Shown: one piece after another, positions 7,917 through 16,277 of the stretch | Layout: the number at the start of each line of letters is the position of its first letter | How positions within the stretch are numbered: position 1 is the first letter of the stretch | Source of the DNA: an uncultured Clostridium sp. | GTDB lineage: Bacteria; Bacillota; Clostridia; Lachnospirales; Lachnospiraceae | Assembly (NCBI GenBank): GCA_900549235.1 | Contig: URNT01000027.1 | Location: 1-45,739, forward strand | Reading direction: 5' to 3' | DNA: 45,739 nucleotides | Made by a program: the position numbers and the translations under genes | The notes under the pieces: generated by a model | Told to the model about the DNA's origin: nothing | Database searches by the model: none | What the model saw: only the letters and a program-made list of their open reading frames with translations

Positions 7917-8513
7917 CTAACGCCAGCTGTCGATCACAGCCTTTAGCATAAGGGAGCAGAACTGCTCCATGCCGTTTATAAGCTCGCCTTCCCCGCCTGT
8001 GTTGATGCACCAGGCGGCAACGATTCCATAATAGGCATTTACAATGATCTCTGCCAGAGTCCTGACGGGAGTTTCCTTTTTCAGGCTTCCGGCTGTTACG
8101 GCTGCAGATAAAATATCAGAAATATTTTGGCAGTCGAAGGAATATTTTTTAACGCCTGACTGCTCTGCCGGCAGAGGGGATACCACACTTTTCATCCACT
8201 GTTGAGCGATCTGAAGAGTATTTTTTTCTATGATTGCCACAGATTCCTTCAGATAAATACACAGCTGTTCATACACATCGGAAGAGCGGTGGATTACCAG
8301 CTCACTCAGAGCGCTGTATTCAGCCAGGGCGATTTCGGATACCAGATCCTCTTTTCGCTTGAAATAGGTGTAGAAGCTGCCCTTTGCGACACCGGCTTTC
8401 GTTGTGATCTCTTCTATATTAATGCAGGACGCCGGCTTTTCATCTAAAAGAGCTTTCGCAGCCTCTATGATACGGCGTCTTGTTTCGCAGGCTGCATCCT
8501 GTCTTTTTCCCAT
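7917..8513 (-). CDS. TetR family transcriptional regulator
   Basis: 198 aa. The N-terminal ~50 residues form a TetR helix-turn-helix (IIEAAKALLDE, then INIEEITTKAGVAKGSFYTYFKRKEDLV). The C-terminal part is an unclassified ligand-binding domain. It is the first gene of the redox operon, and a strong inverted repeat overlaps the operon promoter (8535-8577). The arrangement predicts autoregulated repression relieved by a small molecule that the nitroreductase and reductases would then modify. Confidence 0.9.
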   Translation of the reverse strand: MGKRQDAACETRRRIIEAAKALLDEKPASCINIEEITTKAGVAKGSFYTYFKRKEDLVSEIALAEYSALSELVIHRSSDVYEQLCIYLKESVAIIEKNTLQIAQQWMKSVVSPLPAEQSGVKKYSFDCQNISDILSAAVTAGSLKKETPVRTLAEIIVNAYYGIVAAWCINTGGEGELINGMEQFCSLMLKAVIDSWR

Positions 8514-8534
8514 TGCGCACCTCCTTTTGAGCTA

Positions 8535-8563
8535 ATCATAGCAAATTGGTTGAAAAAAGTCAA
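8535..8563 (-). promoter_or_regulatory. Promoter of the TetR redox operon
   Basis: On the minus strand: TTGACT (8563-8558), 17 nt, TATGAT (8540-8535), about 20 nt before the TetR start codon. The -35 box and much of the spacer lie inside the inverted repeat at 8549-8577. Confidence 0.75.
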
Positions 8564-8577
8564 TGACTTTGTTCAAC
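8549..8577. promoter_or_regulatory. TetR operator, 14-bp inverted repeat
   Basis: GTTGAAAAAAGTCA (8549-8562) and TGACTTTGTTCAAC (8564-8577) are reverse complements with a single mismatch around one central base. The position over the -35 box of the regulator's own promoter is what a TetR repressor site requires. Confidence 0.75.
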
Positions 8578-8607
8578 GAAAAAGTGGATAAGAAATTTTA
8601 AAAAAAA

Positions 8608-8650
8608 TTAGCACTCACCTCTTGACATTGCTAATAATGAGTGTTATATT
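8608..8650 (+). promoter_or_regulatory. CIRCE-like operator and promoter of hsp20
   Basis: TTAGCACTC (8608-8616), 9 nt, CATTGCTAA (8626-8634): the left half is a perfect CIRCE arm and the right half matches 7 of 9. TTGACA (8622-8627), a 17-nt spacer and TATATT (8645-8650) form the promoter, so HrcA bound here would cover the -35 box. The ~160-nt leader that follows contains a CATCGG/CCGATG hairpin. Confidence 0.75.
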
Positions 8651-8811
8651 ACATATAGAACAAAGGAAGAGGAAAGAAAGTAAGATTCCAGTTCCCAGGT
8701 TCAGAACACGACACATCGGATGCCCCGATGGTGCTGACATATAGTTTTCATATCAGAATATGCCTTCCAGACCGGATGGGCCTGGGGCAGCTGTGAAAGG
8801 AGAAATGACCT

Positions 8812-9273
8812 ATGTTAAGACCAAGTATTTTTGGAGAAACCTTATTTGATGATTTGATGGACAGCTTCAGATTCCCGGAGTTTCCAGCATTCCCGGATGT
8901 GGACAGAGCGCTGTACGGCAAGCATGCCAAGAACATGATGAAGACGGATGTAAAGGAAACGGAGGGCGGCTACGAGGTAGACATCGACCTGCCTGGCTTT
9001 AAGAAAGATGAGATCCAGCTTCAGCTTGAAAATGGCTGCCTGACCGTAAGCGCGGCCAAGGGCCTGGACAAGGACGAGCAGGATAAAAAGGGCAGATATA
9101 TCAGGCAGGAACGCTACGCAGGCAGCATGAGCCGCAGCTTCTATGTTGGGGAGCATGTAACAGAGAAGGATATTCATCCAAGATATGAGAATGGTATCCT
9201 GAAATTTACCGTTCCTAAAGAGGAAGCAAAGCCCATTGAGGAAAAGAAGCATTATATCTCCATTGAAGGATAA
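8812..9273 (+). CDS. Hsp20/alpha-crystallin small heat shock protein
   Basis: 153 aa. After a short N-terminal region (PSIFGETLFDDLMDSF) comes the alpha-crystallin domain at about 38-130 (KTDVKETEGGYEVDIDLPGF, LTVSAAKG, YENGILKFTVPK), ending in a short tail. It binds unfolding proteins during stress without ATP. A CIRCE-like promoter drives it, and it is followed by a terminator-like hairpin and then the dnaJ-like gene, so it is probably made in excess over the downstream gene. Confidence 0.92.
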   Translation: MLRPSIFGETLFDDLMDSFRFPEFPAFPDVDRALYGKHAKNMMKTDVKETEGGYEVDIDLPGFKKDEIQLQLENGCLTVSAAKGLDKDEQDKKGRYIRQERYAGSMSRSFYVGEHVTEKDIHPRYENGILKFTVPKEEAKPIEEKKHYISIEG

Positions 9274-9292
9274 TCCTTCAGGGAAGGCACAC

Positions 9293-9320
9293 ACCCAGCA
9301 GGACATCCTGCTGGGTACTT
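9293..9320 (+). terminator. Hairpin between hsp20 and the dnaJ-like gene
   Basis: ACCCAGCAGG (9293-9302) pairs perfectly with CCTGCTGGGT (9307-9316) around ACAT, followed by ACTTTT. Lying 20 bp after hsp20, it probably terminates most transcripts and lets some read through into the next gene. Confidence 0.65.
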
Positions 9321-9354
9321 TTATGCAGGGAAGTCCTGCGGCAGGAGGTGAAGG

Positions 9355-10278
9355 ATGGCTATGGATCAGAAAAGAGATTATTATGAAGTTCTGGGGATTG
9401 AACGGACGGCAGATTCCAATACTATAAAGAAGGCTTACCGGAAGCTGGCAAAGCAGTATCACCCGGATACCAATAAGGGAGATCCACGGGCAGAGGAAAA
9501 ATTTAAGGAGGCAACAGAGGCCTATGCTGTGCTGAGCGATCCTGAAAAGCGGAAGCAGTATGACCGGTTTGGCTTTGCCCAGGAGGGAACGGATGGCGGC
9601 TATCAGGAATATCATTTTGAAAATGGTGATTTTGATGATATTCTGAAGGATCTGTTCGGAGGGGGATTTGGAGGCGGATTTCATACCGGCGGTTTTCACA
9701 GAGGATTCGGTTACCGGGAGAGAGCCTGGGACGGAGAGGATCTGAATGCGGAAATTGAGATTCATTTTATGGAGGCAGTAAATGGATGTGAAAAGACCAT
9801 CCGGCTGACCGGGGAGGAGGGAAAACAGACGGCACTTAAGGTGCAGATCCCGGCGGGAATCGATACAGGAAAAACCATTCGCCTCAGAGGAAAGGGCCAT
9901 CCGGGTCAGGGAGGAGGAAGGCCGGGGGACCTGCTTCTTACGGTACAGGTCCGGGAAATGGCCGGTGTGGAGCGGAAGGATCTGGATATTTACACCACAG
10001 CCCAAATTCCCTTTACCACAGCAGTCCTTGGAGGTGAGGCTGTGATTCGGACCTTGTCCGGTCAGGTTCTGTGCAGGATCAGCCCCGGCACACAGTCCGG
10101 CACCAAGATCCGTTTGAGAGGAAAAGGGATCGTATCCATGAAGGATCCTCGTGTATACGGAGACCAGTATGCCACAGTGCAGATCGATGTACCCAGGAAT
10201 CTGAGCCCGGAGGCAGAAAAGAAGCTCAAGGAATTTGAGAGCCTTCTTCAGGGCAGGAGAGGCGGGGGAGCTGCGTAA
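9355..10278 (+). CDS. DnaJ-type co-chaperone without zinc fingers (CbpA-like)
   Basis: 307 aa. It has a J domain with the HPD motif (QYHPDTNKG, residues ~36-44), a Gly/Phe-rich linker at about 100-125, and the two C-terminal substrate-binding barrels (ADLLLTV-type GDLLLTVQV and the GTQSGTKIRLRGKGI segment). The CxxCxGxG zinc-finger repeats of classical DnaJ are absent, making it a class II (CbpA-like) protein. It stimulates DnaK ATPase. No dnaK, grpE or hrcA lies in the window, so this is an accessory J protein. AGGAGG fits the start at 9355. Confidence 0.9.
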   Translation: MAMDQKRDYYEVLGIERTADSNTIKKAYRKLAKQYHPDTNKGDPRAEEKFKEATEAYAVLSDPEKRKQYDRFGFAQEGTDGGYQEYHFENGDFDDILKDLFGGGFGGGFHTGGFHRGFGYRERAWDGEDLNAEIEIHFMEAVNGCEKTIRLTGEEGKQTALKVQIPAGIDTGKTIRLRGKGHPGQGGGRPGDLLLTVQVREMAGVERKDLDIYTTAQIPFTTAVLGGEAVIRTLSGQVLCRISPGTQSGTKIRLRGKGIVSMKDPRVYGDQYATVQIDVPRNLSPEAEKKLKEFESLLQGRRGGGAA

Positions 10279-10305
10279 GGTGCTTTACAAAATTTTTAGA
10301 AAGAA

Positions 10306-10348
10306 TTAGCACTCGACCATTGACAGTGCTAACAATGTGTGTTATATT
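10306..10348 (+). promoter_or_regulatory. CIRCE operator and promoter of clpB
   Basis: TTAGCACTC (10306-10314), 9 nt, CAGTGCTAA (10324-10332): CIRCE with one mismatch. TTGACA (10320-10325), 17 nt and TATATT (10343-10348) form the promoter within and beyond it. It has the same geometry as the hsp20 promoter, and early leader bases (ATAGAACAA) are also shared. Confidence 0.85.
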
Positions 10349-10410
10349 ACGCATAGAACAAGATGACCATATAGTTTCGTAATTCCATACCTGGAAAGGG
10401 GAGAAGATCG

Positions 10411-13002
10411 ATGAATATTAATAAATTTACACAGAAATCCATGGAGGCAGTCCAGAACTGCGAGAAGCTGGCCTATGAATACGGGAACCAGCAGATTGAT
10501 CAGCAGCACCTCCTGTACAGCCTTCTGACCCTGGAGGACAGCCTGATCCTTAAGCTGGTGACCAAGATGGGGATTCAGGGAGAGATGTTTACCGGAGAGG
10601 CAAAGAAGGCCATAGAAAAGCTTACCAAGGTAAGCGGCGGCGGTCAGCTCTATATCAGCAATGACTTAAATAAGGTGCTGGTAAATGCTGAGGATGAGGC
10701 AAAGTCCATGGGCGATGATTATGTGTCTGTGGAGCACCTGTTCCTGGCCCTTCTGCGCCAGCCAAATAAGGAGATCAAGGAGCTGCTGCGCCTTTACGGC
10801 ATCACCAGGGAGAAGTTTCTGCAGGCCTTGTCTACTGTAAGGGGCAATCAGAGGGTGGTCAGCGACAACCCTGAGGCAACCTATGATACATTGACAAAAT
10901 ACGGTTATGACCTGGTGGAGCGGGCCAGGGATCAGAAGCTGGACCCGGTGATCGGCCGTGACAGTGAGATCCGCAATGTGATCCGTATCCTGTCCCGTAA
11001 GACGAAAAATAACCCGGTGCTGATCGGCGAGCCCGGCGTGGGCAAGACCGCGGTAGTAGAGGGCCTGGCCCAGAGAATTGTCCGGGGGGATGTGCCGGAC
11101 GGCTTAAAGGATAAGAAATTATTTGCCCTGGATATGGGCGCTCTGGTGGCGGGAGCCAAGTACCGGGGTGAGTTTGAGGAGCGTCTGAAGGCCGTTCTTG
11201 AGGAGGTAAAAAAGAGCGACGGGCAGATCATCCTGTTTATTGATGAGCTTCACACCATTGTGGGGGCAGGAAAGACCGAGGGCTCTATGGATGCCGGAAA
11301 TATGCTGAAGCCCATGCTTGCAAGAGGCGAGCTTCACTGTATCGGCGCAACCACCCTTAACGAATACTGTCAGTATATCGAAAAGGACGCAGCTCTGGAG
11401 CGCCGGTTCCAGCCGGTTTTAGTGGCAGAGCCTACGGTGGAGGATACCATTTCCATTTTAAGAGGGCTCAAGGAGCGCTATGAGGTGTACCATGGGGTGA
11501 AGATTACAGACTCTGCCCTGGTAAGCGCCGCCACCCTTTCAGACCGGTATATTTCCGACCGGTTCCTGCCGGATAAGGCCATCGACCTGGTGGACGAGGC
11601 CTGCGCCATGATAAAGACAGAACTTGATACCATGCCTTCTGAGCTGGATGAGCTGTCCAGAAGGATTATGCAGATGGAGATCGAGGAGGCTGCTCTGAAA
11701 AAGGAAACTGACCGCTTAAGTCAGGACCGTCTGGCAGATTTGCAGAAGGAGCTGGCAGAGCTCCATGATGAATTTACCGTAAAAAAGGCCCAGTGGGAAA
11801 ATGAAAAGGCCAGCGTAGACCGGCTCTCCGCCCTCAGGGAGGAGATCGAGTCTGTCAACCGGGAGATCCAGGATGCCAAGCAGCGCTATGACCTGAACCG
11901 GGCGGCAGAGCTCCAGTACGGAAAGCTGCCCCAGCTGCAGAAGGAACTGGAGGCAGAGGAGGAAAAGGTAAAGAAGGAGGATCTGAGCCTGGTACACGAA
12001 AGCATTACGGAGGACGAGATTGCCCGGATCGTATCCAAGTGGACGGGGATCCCCGTTGCCAAGCTTACCGAAAGCGAGCGCAGCAAGACCCTTCATCTGG
12101 ATCAGGTCCTTCACCAGAGAGTGGTGGGCCAGGACGAGGGCGTGGAAAAGGTAACAGAGGCCATTATCCGCTCCAAGGCCGGGATCAAGGATCCTACAAA
12201 GCCCATTGGCTCCTTCCTGTTCTTAGGCCCCACCGGCGTAGGAAAAACAGAGCTTGCCAAGGCCCTTGCGGAGGCGTTGTTTGATGATGAGACCAATATG
12301 GTCCGTATCGATATGAGTGAATATATGGAGAAGCATTCCGTGGCCCGTCTCATTGGAGCGCCTCCAGGATATGTAGGCTATGATGAGGGCGGCCAGCTTA
12401 CCGAGGCGGTGCGCCGTAAGCCATACAGCGTGGTACTCTTTGATGAGGTGGAAAAGGCCCACCCGGATGTATTTAACGTCCTGCTCCAGGTGCTGGACGA
12501 CGGGCGGATCACCGACTCTCAGGGACGTACTGTAGACTTTAAAAATACCATTCTTATCCTTACCTCTAATATCGGCTCCCAGTACCTGTTAGAGGGGATC
12601 GATGACCAGGGAGCGATCCGCCAGGAGGCACAGGACGCAGTGATGAACGACCTGCGGATGCATTTCAGACCCGAATTTTTAAACCGTCTGGATGAAATGA
12701 TCCTGTTTAAGCCATTGACAAAGGAGAATATCGGACGTATTGTAGATCTGTGCATCGCAGACCTGAATAAGCGTCTGGCAGACCGTGAGTTAAAGATCGA
12801 GCTTTCCGAAACGGCGAAGGCATTTATCACAGAGAAGGGTTATGATCCGGTATACGGCGCCCGTCCCTTAAAGAGGTATCTCCAGAAGCATGTGGAGACC
12901 CTGGCCGCCCGGCTGATTCTGGGAGACGGCGTAAGAGAGGGAAGCGTGATCGTAGTGGATCTGTCAGAGGATGGGCAGAAGCTGATCGCTTACGCGGAGT
13001 GA
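10411..13002 (+). CDS. clpB: ClpB disaggregase chaperone
   Basis: 863 aa, the normal length. In order: N-terminal Clp repeats (1-145), the first AAA+ domain with Walker A GEPGVGKT near 205 and Walker B LFIDELHT, the middle coiled coil (~410-525, rich in Glu/Lys/Leu) that marks ClpB and meets DnaK, and the second AAA+ domain with GPTGVGKT near 604 and VVLFDEVEKAHPDV. No ClpP-docking loop is expected in this class. It rescues aggregated proteins together with DnaK. It has its own CIRCE promoter, separate from hsp20-dnaJ, and is followed closely by a DUF4250 gene. Confidence 0.96.
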   Translation: MNINKFTQKSMEAVQNCEKLAYEYGNQQIDQQHLLYSLLTLEDSLILKLVTKMGIQGEMFTGEAKKAIEKLTKVSGGGQLYISNDLNKVLVNAEDEAKSMGDDYVSVEHLFLALLRQPNKEIKELLRLYGITREKFLQALSTVRGNQRVVSDNPEATYDTLTKYGYDLVERARDQKLDPVIGRDSEIRNVIRILSRKTKNNPVLIGEPGVGKTAVVEGLAQRIVRGDVPDGLKDKKLFALDMGALVAGAKYRGEFEERLKAVLEEVKKSDGQIILFIDELHTIVGAGKTEGSMDAGNMLKPMLARGELHCIGATTLNEYCQYIEKDAALERRFQPVLVAEPTVEDTISILRGLKERYEVYHGVKITDSALVSAATLSDRYISDRFLPDKAIDLVDEACAMIKTELDTMPSELDELSRRIMQMEIEEAALKKETDRLSQDRLADLQKELAELHDEFTVKKAQWENEKASVDRLSALREEIESVNREIQDAKQRYDLNRAAELQYGKLPQLQKELEAEEEKVKKEDLSLVHESITEDEIARIVSKWTGIPVAKLTESERSKTLHLDQVLHQRVVGQDEGVEKVTEAIIRSKAGIKDPTKPIGSFLFLGPTGVGKTELAKALAEALFDDETNMVRIDMSEYMEKHSVARLIGAPPGYVGYDEGGQLTEAVRRKPYSVVLFDEVEKAHPDVFNVLLQVLDDGRITDSQGRTVDFKNTILILTSNIGSQYLLEGIDDQGAIRQEAQDAVMNDLRMHFRPEFLNRLDEMILFKPLTKENIGRIVDLCIADLNKRLADRELKIELSETAKAFITEKGYDPVYGARPLKRYLQKHVETLAARLILGDGVREGSVIVVDLSEDGQKLIAYAE

Positions 13003-13036
13003 TGCGGAGAAAACAGATAAAGGCAGGTAATCACCT

Positions 13037-13216
13037 ATGGAAGCACTACCCAGAGATCCTATGATCCTTTTCAGCTATATCAATACCCAGCTCCGGGACA
13101 ACTATGAGTCCTTAGAAGAGCTGTGCCGCGCCCTGGACGCAGACCAGGAGGAGCTGATACAGAAACTGGCAGAAGCCGGCTTCTGCTTTCAGCCGGAGCA
13201 GAATCGTTTTTTCTGA
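13037..13216 (+). CDS. DUF4250 small protein
   Basis: A 59-aa ORF begins 34 bp after clpB with MEALPRDPMILFSYINTQLRDNYESLEELC split over the first half. This LPxDPxxLxSxxNxxLRD pattern matches DUF4250, a family of ~60-aa proteins common in clostridia and of unknown function. The ribosome binding site is weak (AGGCAGG). A strong terminator follows, so it is probably the last gene of the clpB transcript. Confidence 0.75.
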   Translation: MEALPRDPMILFSYINTQLRDNYESLEELCRALDADQEELIQKLAEAGFCFQPEQNRFF

Positions 13217-13234
13217 TCCATTTTATCCATATAA

Positions 13235-13285
13235 GCCCGGACGCCGGGGGAACTGTGAAAGAATCCCCTGGCGGCCGGGCCTTTT
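13235..13285 (+). terminator. Intrinsic terminator after clpB-DUF4250
   Basis: A long GC-rich hairpin: GCCCGG-A-CGCC (13235-13245) pairs with GGCG-G-CCGGGC (to 13280), with GGGGA/TCCCC extending it inward, followed by CTTTT. Confidence 0.8.
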
Positions 13286-13367
13286 ATATGCTACAATGCG
13301 CTTAACTGAATGTTTTTTCAGGGAACGGGCAACATGAAACAGTGAGAAAAGGGAGTGGAGGCTGCTT

Positions 13368-14897
13368 ATGGATATGACCTTTAGGATCGTGGGAGAGACA
13401 TGGACCTGGCTGATGGAGCATCTTATGGTGATCAACCTGCTCCTTTCCATTATTATTGTATTTTTTCAGAGAAGAAATCCGAAAAGCGTGTGGACCTGGC
13501 TTCTGGCTTTGAATTTTATTCCCATATTTGGAGTATTATTTTATCTGCTCTTTGGCCAGGACATGAAAAAAAGCCGGATGTTCCGGGTAAAGCAGGTCAG
13601 TGACCGGCTGAACCACCCCATAAAAAGCCAGGAGGAGCGGATCCGCTCAAGCAATGTGCCGCCGGAGCAGATGGATCCCATGTCCAGGGATTTCAGAAAT
13701 CTCATTCTTTACAACCTGGAAACCTCTGGCTCGGTGCTGACCGGGGACAATCAGGTGACGGTGTACACCGACGGGGAGGTGAAGTTTGAGGCTTTAAGGC
13801 GTGAGCTGCGCCGGGCAGAGCATTTTATCCACATCCAGTATTACATTATTAAAAATGATGAGCTGTTCGATTCCATTGTTCCCATCCTTATAGATAAGGT
13901 GAAGGAGGGAGTGGAGGTCCGGATCCTGTCAGACGGCATGGGCGGCCGCTTTATGCCCAAGAAGCGTTGGGAGGAGCTTCAGGCGGCGGGGATCCGTACC
14001 GGCATCTTTTTTCCGCCCTTCCTTGGGTGGCTGAACCTGCGTGTGAATTACAGAAACCACAGAAAGATTGTGGTGATCGACGGAAAATGCGGGTTTGTAG
14101 GCGGTTTTAATATCGGCAGGGAATACATTTCCAGAGATCCAAAATTCGGCTACTGGCGGGATACCCACTTAAAAATCGAGGGTGAGGCGGCCATCAGCCT
14201 GCAGATCCGGTTTGCTCTGGACTGGAATTATGCCACTGGGGAAAATCTGTTCCAGGATATGCGCTATTTCGGGGAAGAAAATGAGCTTCATGCCCGCTTT
14301 AAGCAGGACGCGGCCGCCATCTGGCCGGATCCGGAGCATGTGTCGGAACTGGTGTGCATGCAGATCATTGCCAGCGGGCCGGACACCAGGGAGCCCCATA
14401 TCCGCAACAATTATCTGGAGCTGTTCCACCAGGCAAAGGAGCGGATCTACATCCAGACCCCTTATTTTATCCCCGACGACGCCATTTTTTCCGCTCTTAA
14501 AATGGCGGCCCTTTCGGGGGTGGATGTGCGCCTGATGATCCCCTGCAAGCCGGATCATCCCTTTGTGTACTGGGCCACCTGCTCCTATGCGGGGGAACTT
14601 CTGGACTACGGCGTTCGGGTGTATGTCTATGAAAATGGCTTCCTTCATTCAAAGGGTGTGATGATCGATGGCCGGGTCAGCTGCTACGGCACTGCCAATA
14701 TGGACATCCGCAGCTTTGAACTGAATTTTGAGGTAAATGCCACCATCTACGACGAGGAGGTTACTCAGGAGCTGGAGCAGGCATTTTTAGACGATCTTCC
14801 CCACTGTTTGGAGATCACGGCAGAGGCCTACCATAAACGGGATCTGAGACTCCGCATCAAGGAGCAGTGCAGCCGTCTTTTATCCCCGCTGCTATAA
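13368..14897 (+). CDS. cls: Cardiolipin synthase (phospholipase D family)
   Basis: 509 aa. Two N-terminal membrane helices (residues ~15-32 and 42-62, the PLDc_N domain) are followed by two PLD catalytic domains with complete HKD motifs: HRKIVVID near residue 231 and HSKGVMID near 425. It joins two phosphatidylglycerols into cardiolipin at the membrane. GGAGTGGAGG lies upstream of the ATG. The CmpB-like and PlsC genes downstream give a short envelope-lipid neighbourhood, though plsC has its own promoter. Confidence 0.93.
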   Translation: MDMTFRIVGETWTWLMEHLMVINLLLSIIIVFFQRRNPKSVWTWLLALNFIPIFGVLFYLLFGQDMKKSRMFRVKQVSDRLNHPIKSQEERIRSSNVPPEQMDPMSRDFRNLILYNLETSGSVLTGDNQVTVYTDGEVKFEALRRELRRAEHFIHIQYYIIKNDELFDSIVPILIDKVKEGVEVRILSDGMGGRFMPKKRWEELQAAGIRTGIFFPPFLGWLNLRVNYRNHRKIVVIDGKCGFVGGFNIGREYISRDPKFGYWRDTHLKIEGEAAISLQIRFALDWNYATGENLFQDMRYFGEENELHARFKQDAAAIWPDPEHVSELVCMQIIASGPDTREPHIRNNYLELFHQAKERIYIQTPYFIPDDAIFSALKMAALSGVDVRLMIPCKPDHPFVYWATCSYAGELLDYGVRVYVYENGFLHSKGVMIDGRVSCYGTANMDIRSFELNFEVNATIYDEEVTQELEQAFLDDLPHCLEITAEAYHKRDLRLRIKEQCSRLLSPLL

Positions 14898-14911
14898 GAC
14901 GGCGTTCAGAA

Positions 14912-15442
14912 ATGTCCGTTCCCATGTATAGATTCAGGGGTTATCGGTCCATAATAAAGCCTATGAAGACACGAACAGCGATCAATGGATTATTTATGGA
15001 TTTTATACGGTGCGGCATCGCGGGCTGGTGCCTGGAGGTGATGTTTACCTCGGTGGACTCCATCATGGCGGGGGATTTCCGCCTGATCGGGCGCACCTCC
15101 CTTATTATGTTTCCGATTTACGGCATGGGAGCCCTTCTAGGGCCAATCAGCCGGTGGATGGACCGGTGGCTTTCGGGCATACCGGGCTTTGAGGAGCCTG
15201 GGAAAATGGGCCGGATGGTAAGACATGGGCTTCTTTTTATGGTGCTGATCTTTACGGCGGAGTATGTGACCGGCCTGTGGCTTACCAGGCTTGGGATCTG
15301 CCCATGGGACTATTCTGCCTGTCCGGATCAGGTCCGGGGAGTGATCCGGCTGAGGTTTGCACCCCTCTGGTTTATGACGGGACTGCTCTTTGAATATATA
15401 ACCCGGAAAAACAGGGACAGCAGGGAAGGAAACCTGGGATAA
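14912..15442 (+). CDS. Putative ABC transporter permease, CmpB type (PF06541)
   Basis: About 176 aa with four likely membrane segments. The pattern FMDFIRCGIAGWCLEVMFTS, then GRTSLIMFPIYGMG and a late WDYS, fits the CmpB/PF06541 family of integral membrane proteins common in Lachnospiraceae. The 'ABC permease' label is historical and no ATPase partner is adjacent. The start is uncertain: the ORF is open from 14867 and ATGs occur at 14912, 14924 and 14963. I prefer one just past the cls stop, but no ribosome binding site decides it. Confidence 0.7.
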   Translation: MSVPMYRFRGYRSIIKPMKTRTAINGLFMDFIRCGIAGWCLEVMFTSVDSIMAGDFRLIGRTSLIMFPIYGMGALLGPISRWMDRWLSGIPGFEEPGKMGRMVRHGLLFMVLIFTAEYVTGLWLTRLGICPWDYSACPDQVRGVIRLRFAPLWFMTGLLFEYITRKNRDSREGNLG

Positions 15443-15446
15443 GGTA

Positions 15447-15475
15447 TTGTATTTGCGGTGGTAGTTTTATATAAT
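15447..15475 (+). promoter_or_regulatory. Sigma-A promoter of plsC
   Basis: TTGTAT (15447-15452), 17 nt, TATAAT (15470-15475), 40 nt upstream of the plsC start. Confidence 0.7.
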
Positions 15476-15514
15476 GGAAAATAAAAGAAACCTCTTGAAA
15501 GGAACCAAGACAAC

Positions 15515-16249
15515 ATGATACGACTTATATTAACAGCCTTGACGATTGTCCTTTTCCTTGTGCTGGCGATTCCGCTCCAGTGCTTTTTAAAGGCAAAGGA
15601 AAAGACGGCTCCGGACTGGGCCCGGAAAAAGAGCCTTCGCATTGTACAGTGGGTATTCCGCCTGATCCTCAGGATCGCAGGCGTTACATATGAGGTCAGG
15701 GGACTGGAGCATATCCCCAGAGACCGCGCCGTACTCTATGTAGGCAATCACAGAAGCTATTTTGACATTCTTATCGGCTATGTGACCGTACCGGGACTGA
15801 CGGGCTTTGTAGCCAAGAAGGAGATGGTAAAGATCCCCCTTCTGCGGGACTGGATGTACCGGGTGAACTGCCTGTTTTTAGACCGGGCTAATATAAAAGA
15901 AGGGTTAAAAACCATTTTAGAGGGCATTGAAAAGGTAAAGAAGGGCATTTCCATCTGGATCTTCCCGGAAGGTACCCGCAATGAAAATGAGGCTCTTGCG
16001 GATCTGCTGCCCTTCCACGAGGGAAGTCTTAAGATCGCGGAAAAAAGCGGCTGTCCGGTGATCCCGGTGGCCATCACCGGTACGGCGGAGATATTTGAGC
16101 GCCACCTGCCCTGGATCCGCCCCTCCCATGTGGTGATTCAGTACGGCGAGCCTATTTACTTAAAGGAGCTTCCCGCCGACAAGCGAAAGTTTCCGGGGGC
16201 GTATACAAGAGAGGTCATTGCTTCCATGCTGGAGCAGCAGACCTCATAA
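15515..16249 (+). CDS. plsC: 1-acyl-sn-glycerol-3-phosphate acyltransferase
   Basis: 244 aa. An N-terminal hydrophobic helix (IRLILTALTIVLFLVLAI) anchors it to the membrane. The acyltransferase blocks are complete: NHRSYFD (HX4D, about 78-84), the VAKKEM segment, FPEGTRN near 149-155 and VIPVAITG near 180. It adds the second acyl chain to lysophosphatidate to give phosphatidate, the precursor of membrane lipids including the cardiolipin made by the upstream enzyme. Its own promoter lies 40 bp upstream; pheA follows by 28 bp. Confidence 0.93.
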   Translation: MIRLILTALTIVLFLVLAIPLQCFLKAKEKTAPDWARKKSLRIVQWVFRLILRIAGVTYEVRGLEHIPRDRAVLYVGNHRSYFDILIGYVTVPGLTGFVAKKEMVKIPLLRDWMYRVNCLFLDRANIKEGLKTILEGIEKVKKGISIWIFPEGTRNENEALADLLPFHEGSLKIAEKSGCPVIPVAITGTAEIFERHLPWIRPSHVVIQYGEPIYLKELPADKRKFPGAYTREVIASMLEQQTS

Positions 16250-16277
16250 GAGAAAATGTTTACAGGATGGAGACAGA

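Noticed and set aside
8842..10005. 387-codon open frame on the minus strand
   Set aside because: It is antisense to the well-supported hsp20 and dnaJ-like genes; its translation has no domain and it is a codon-bias shadow.
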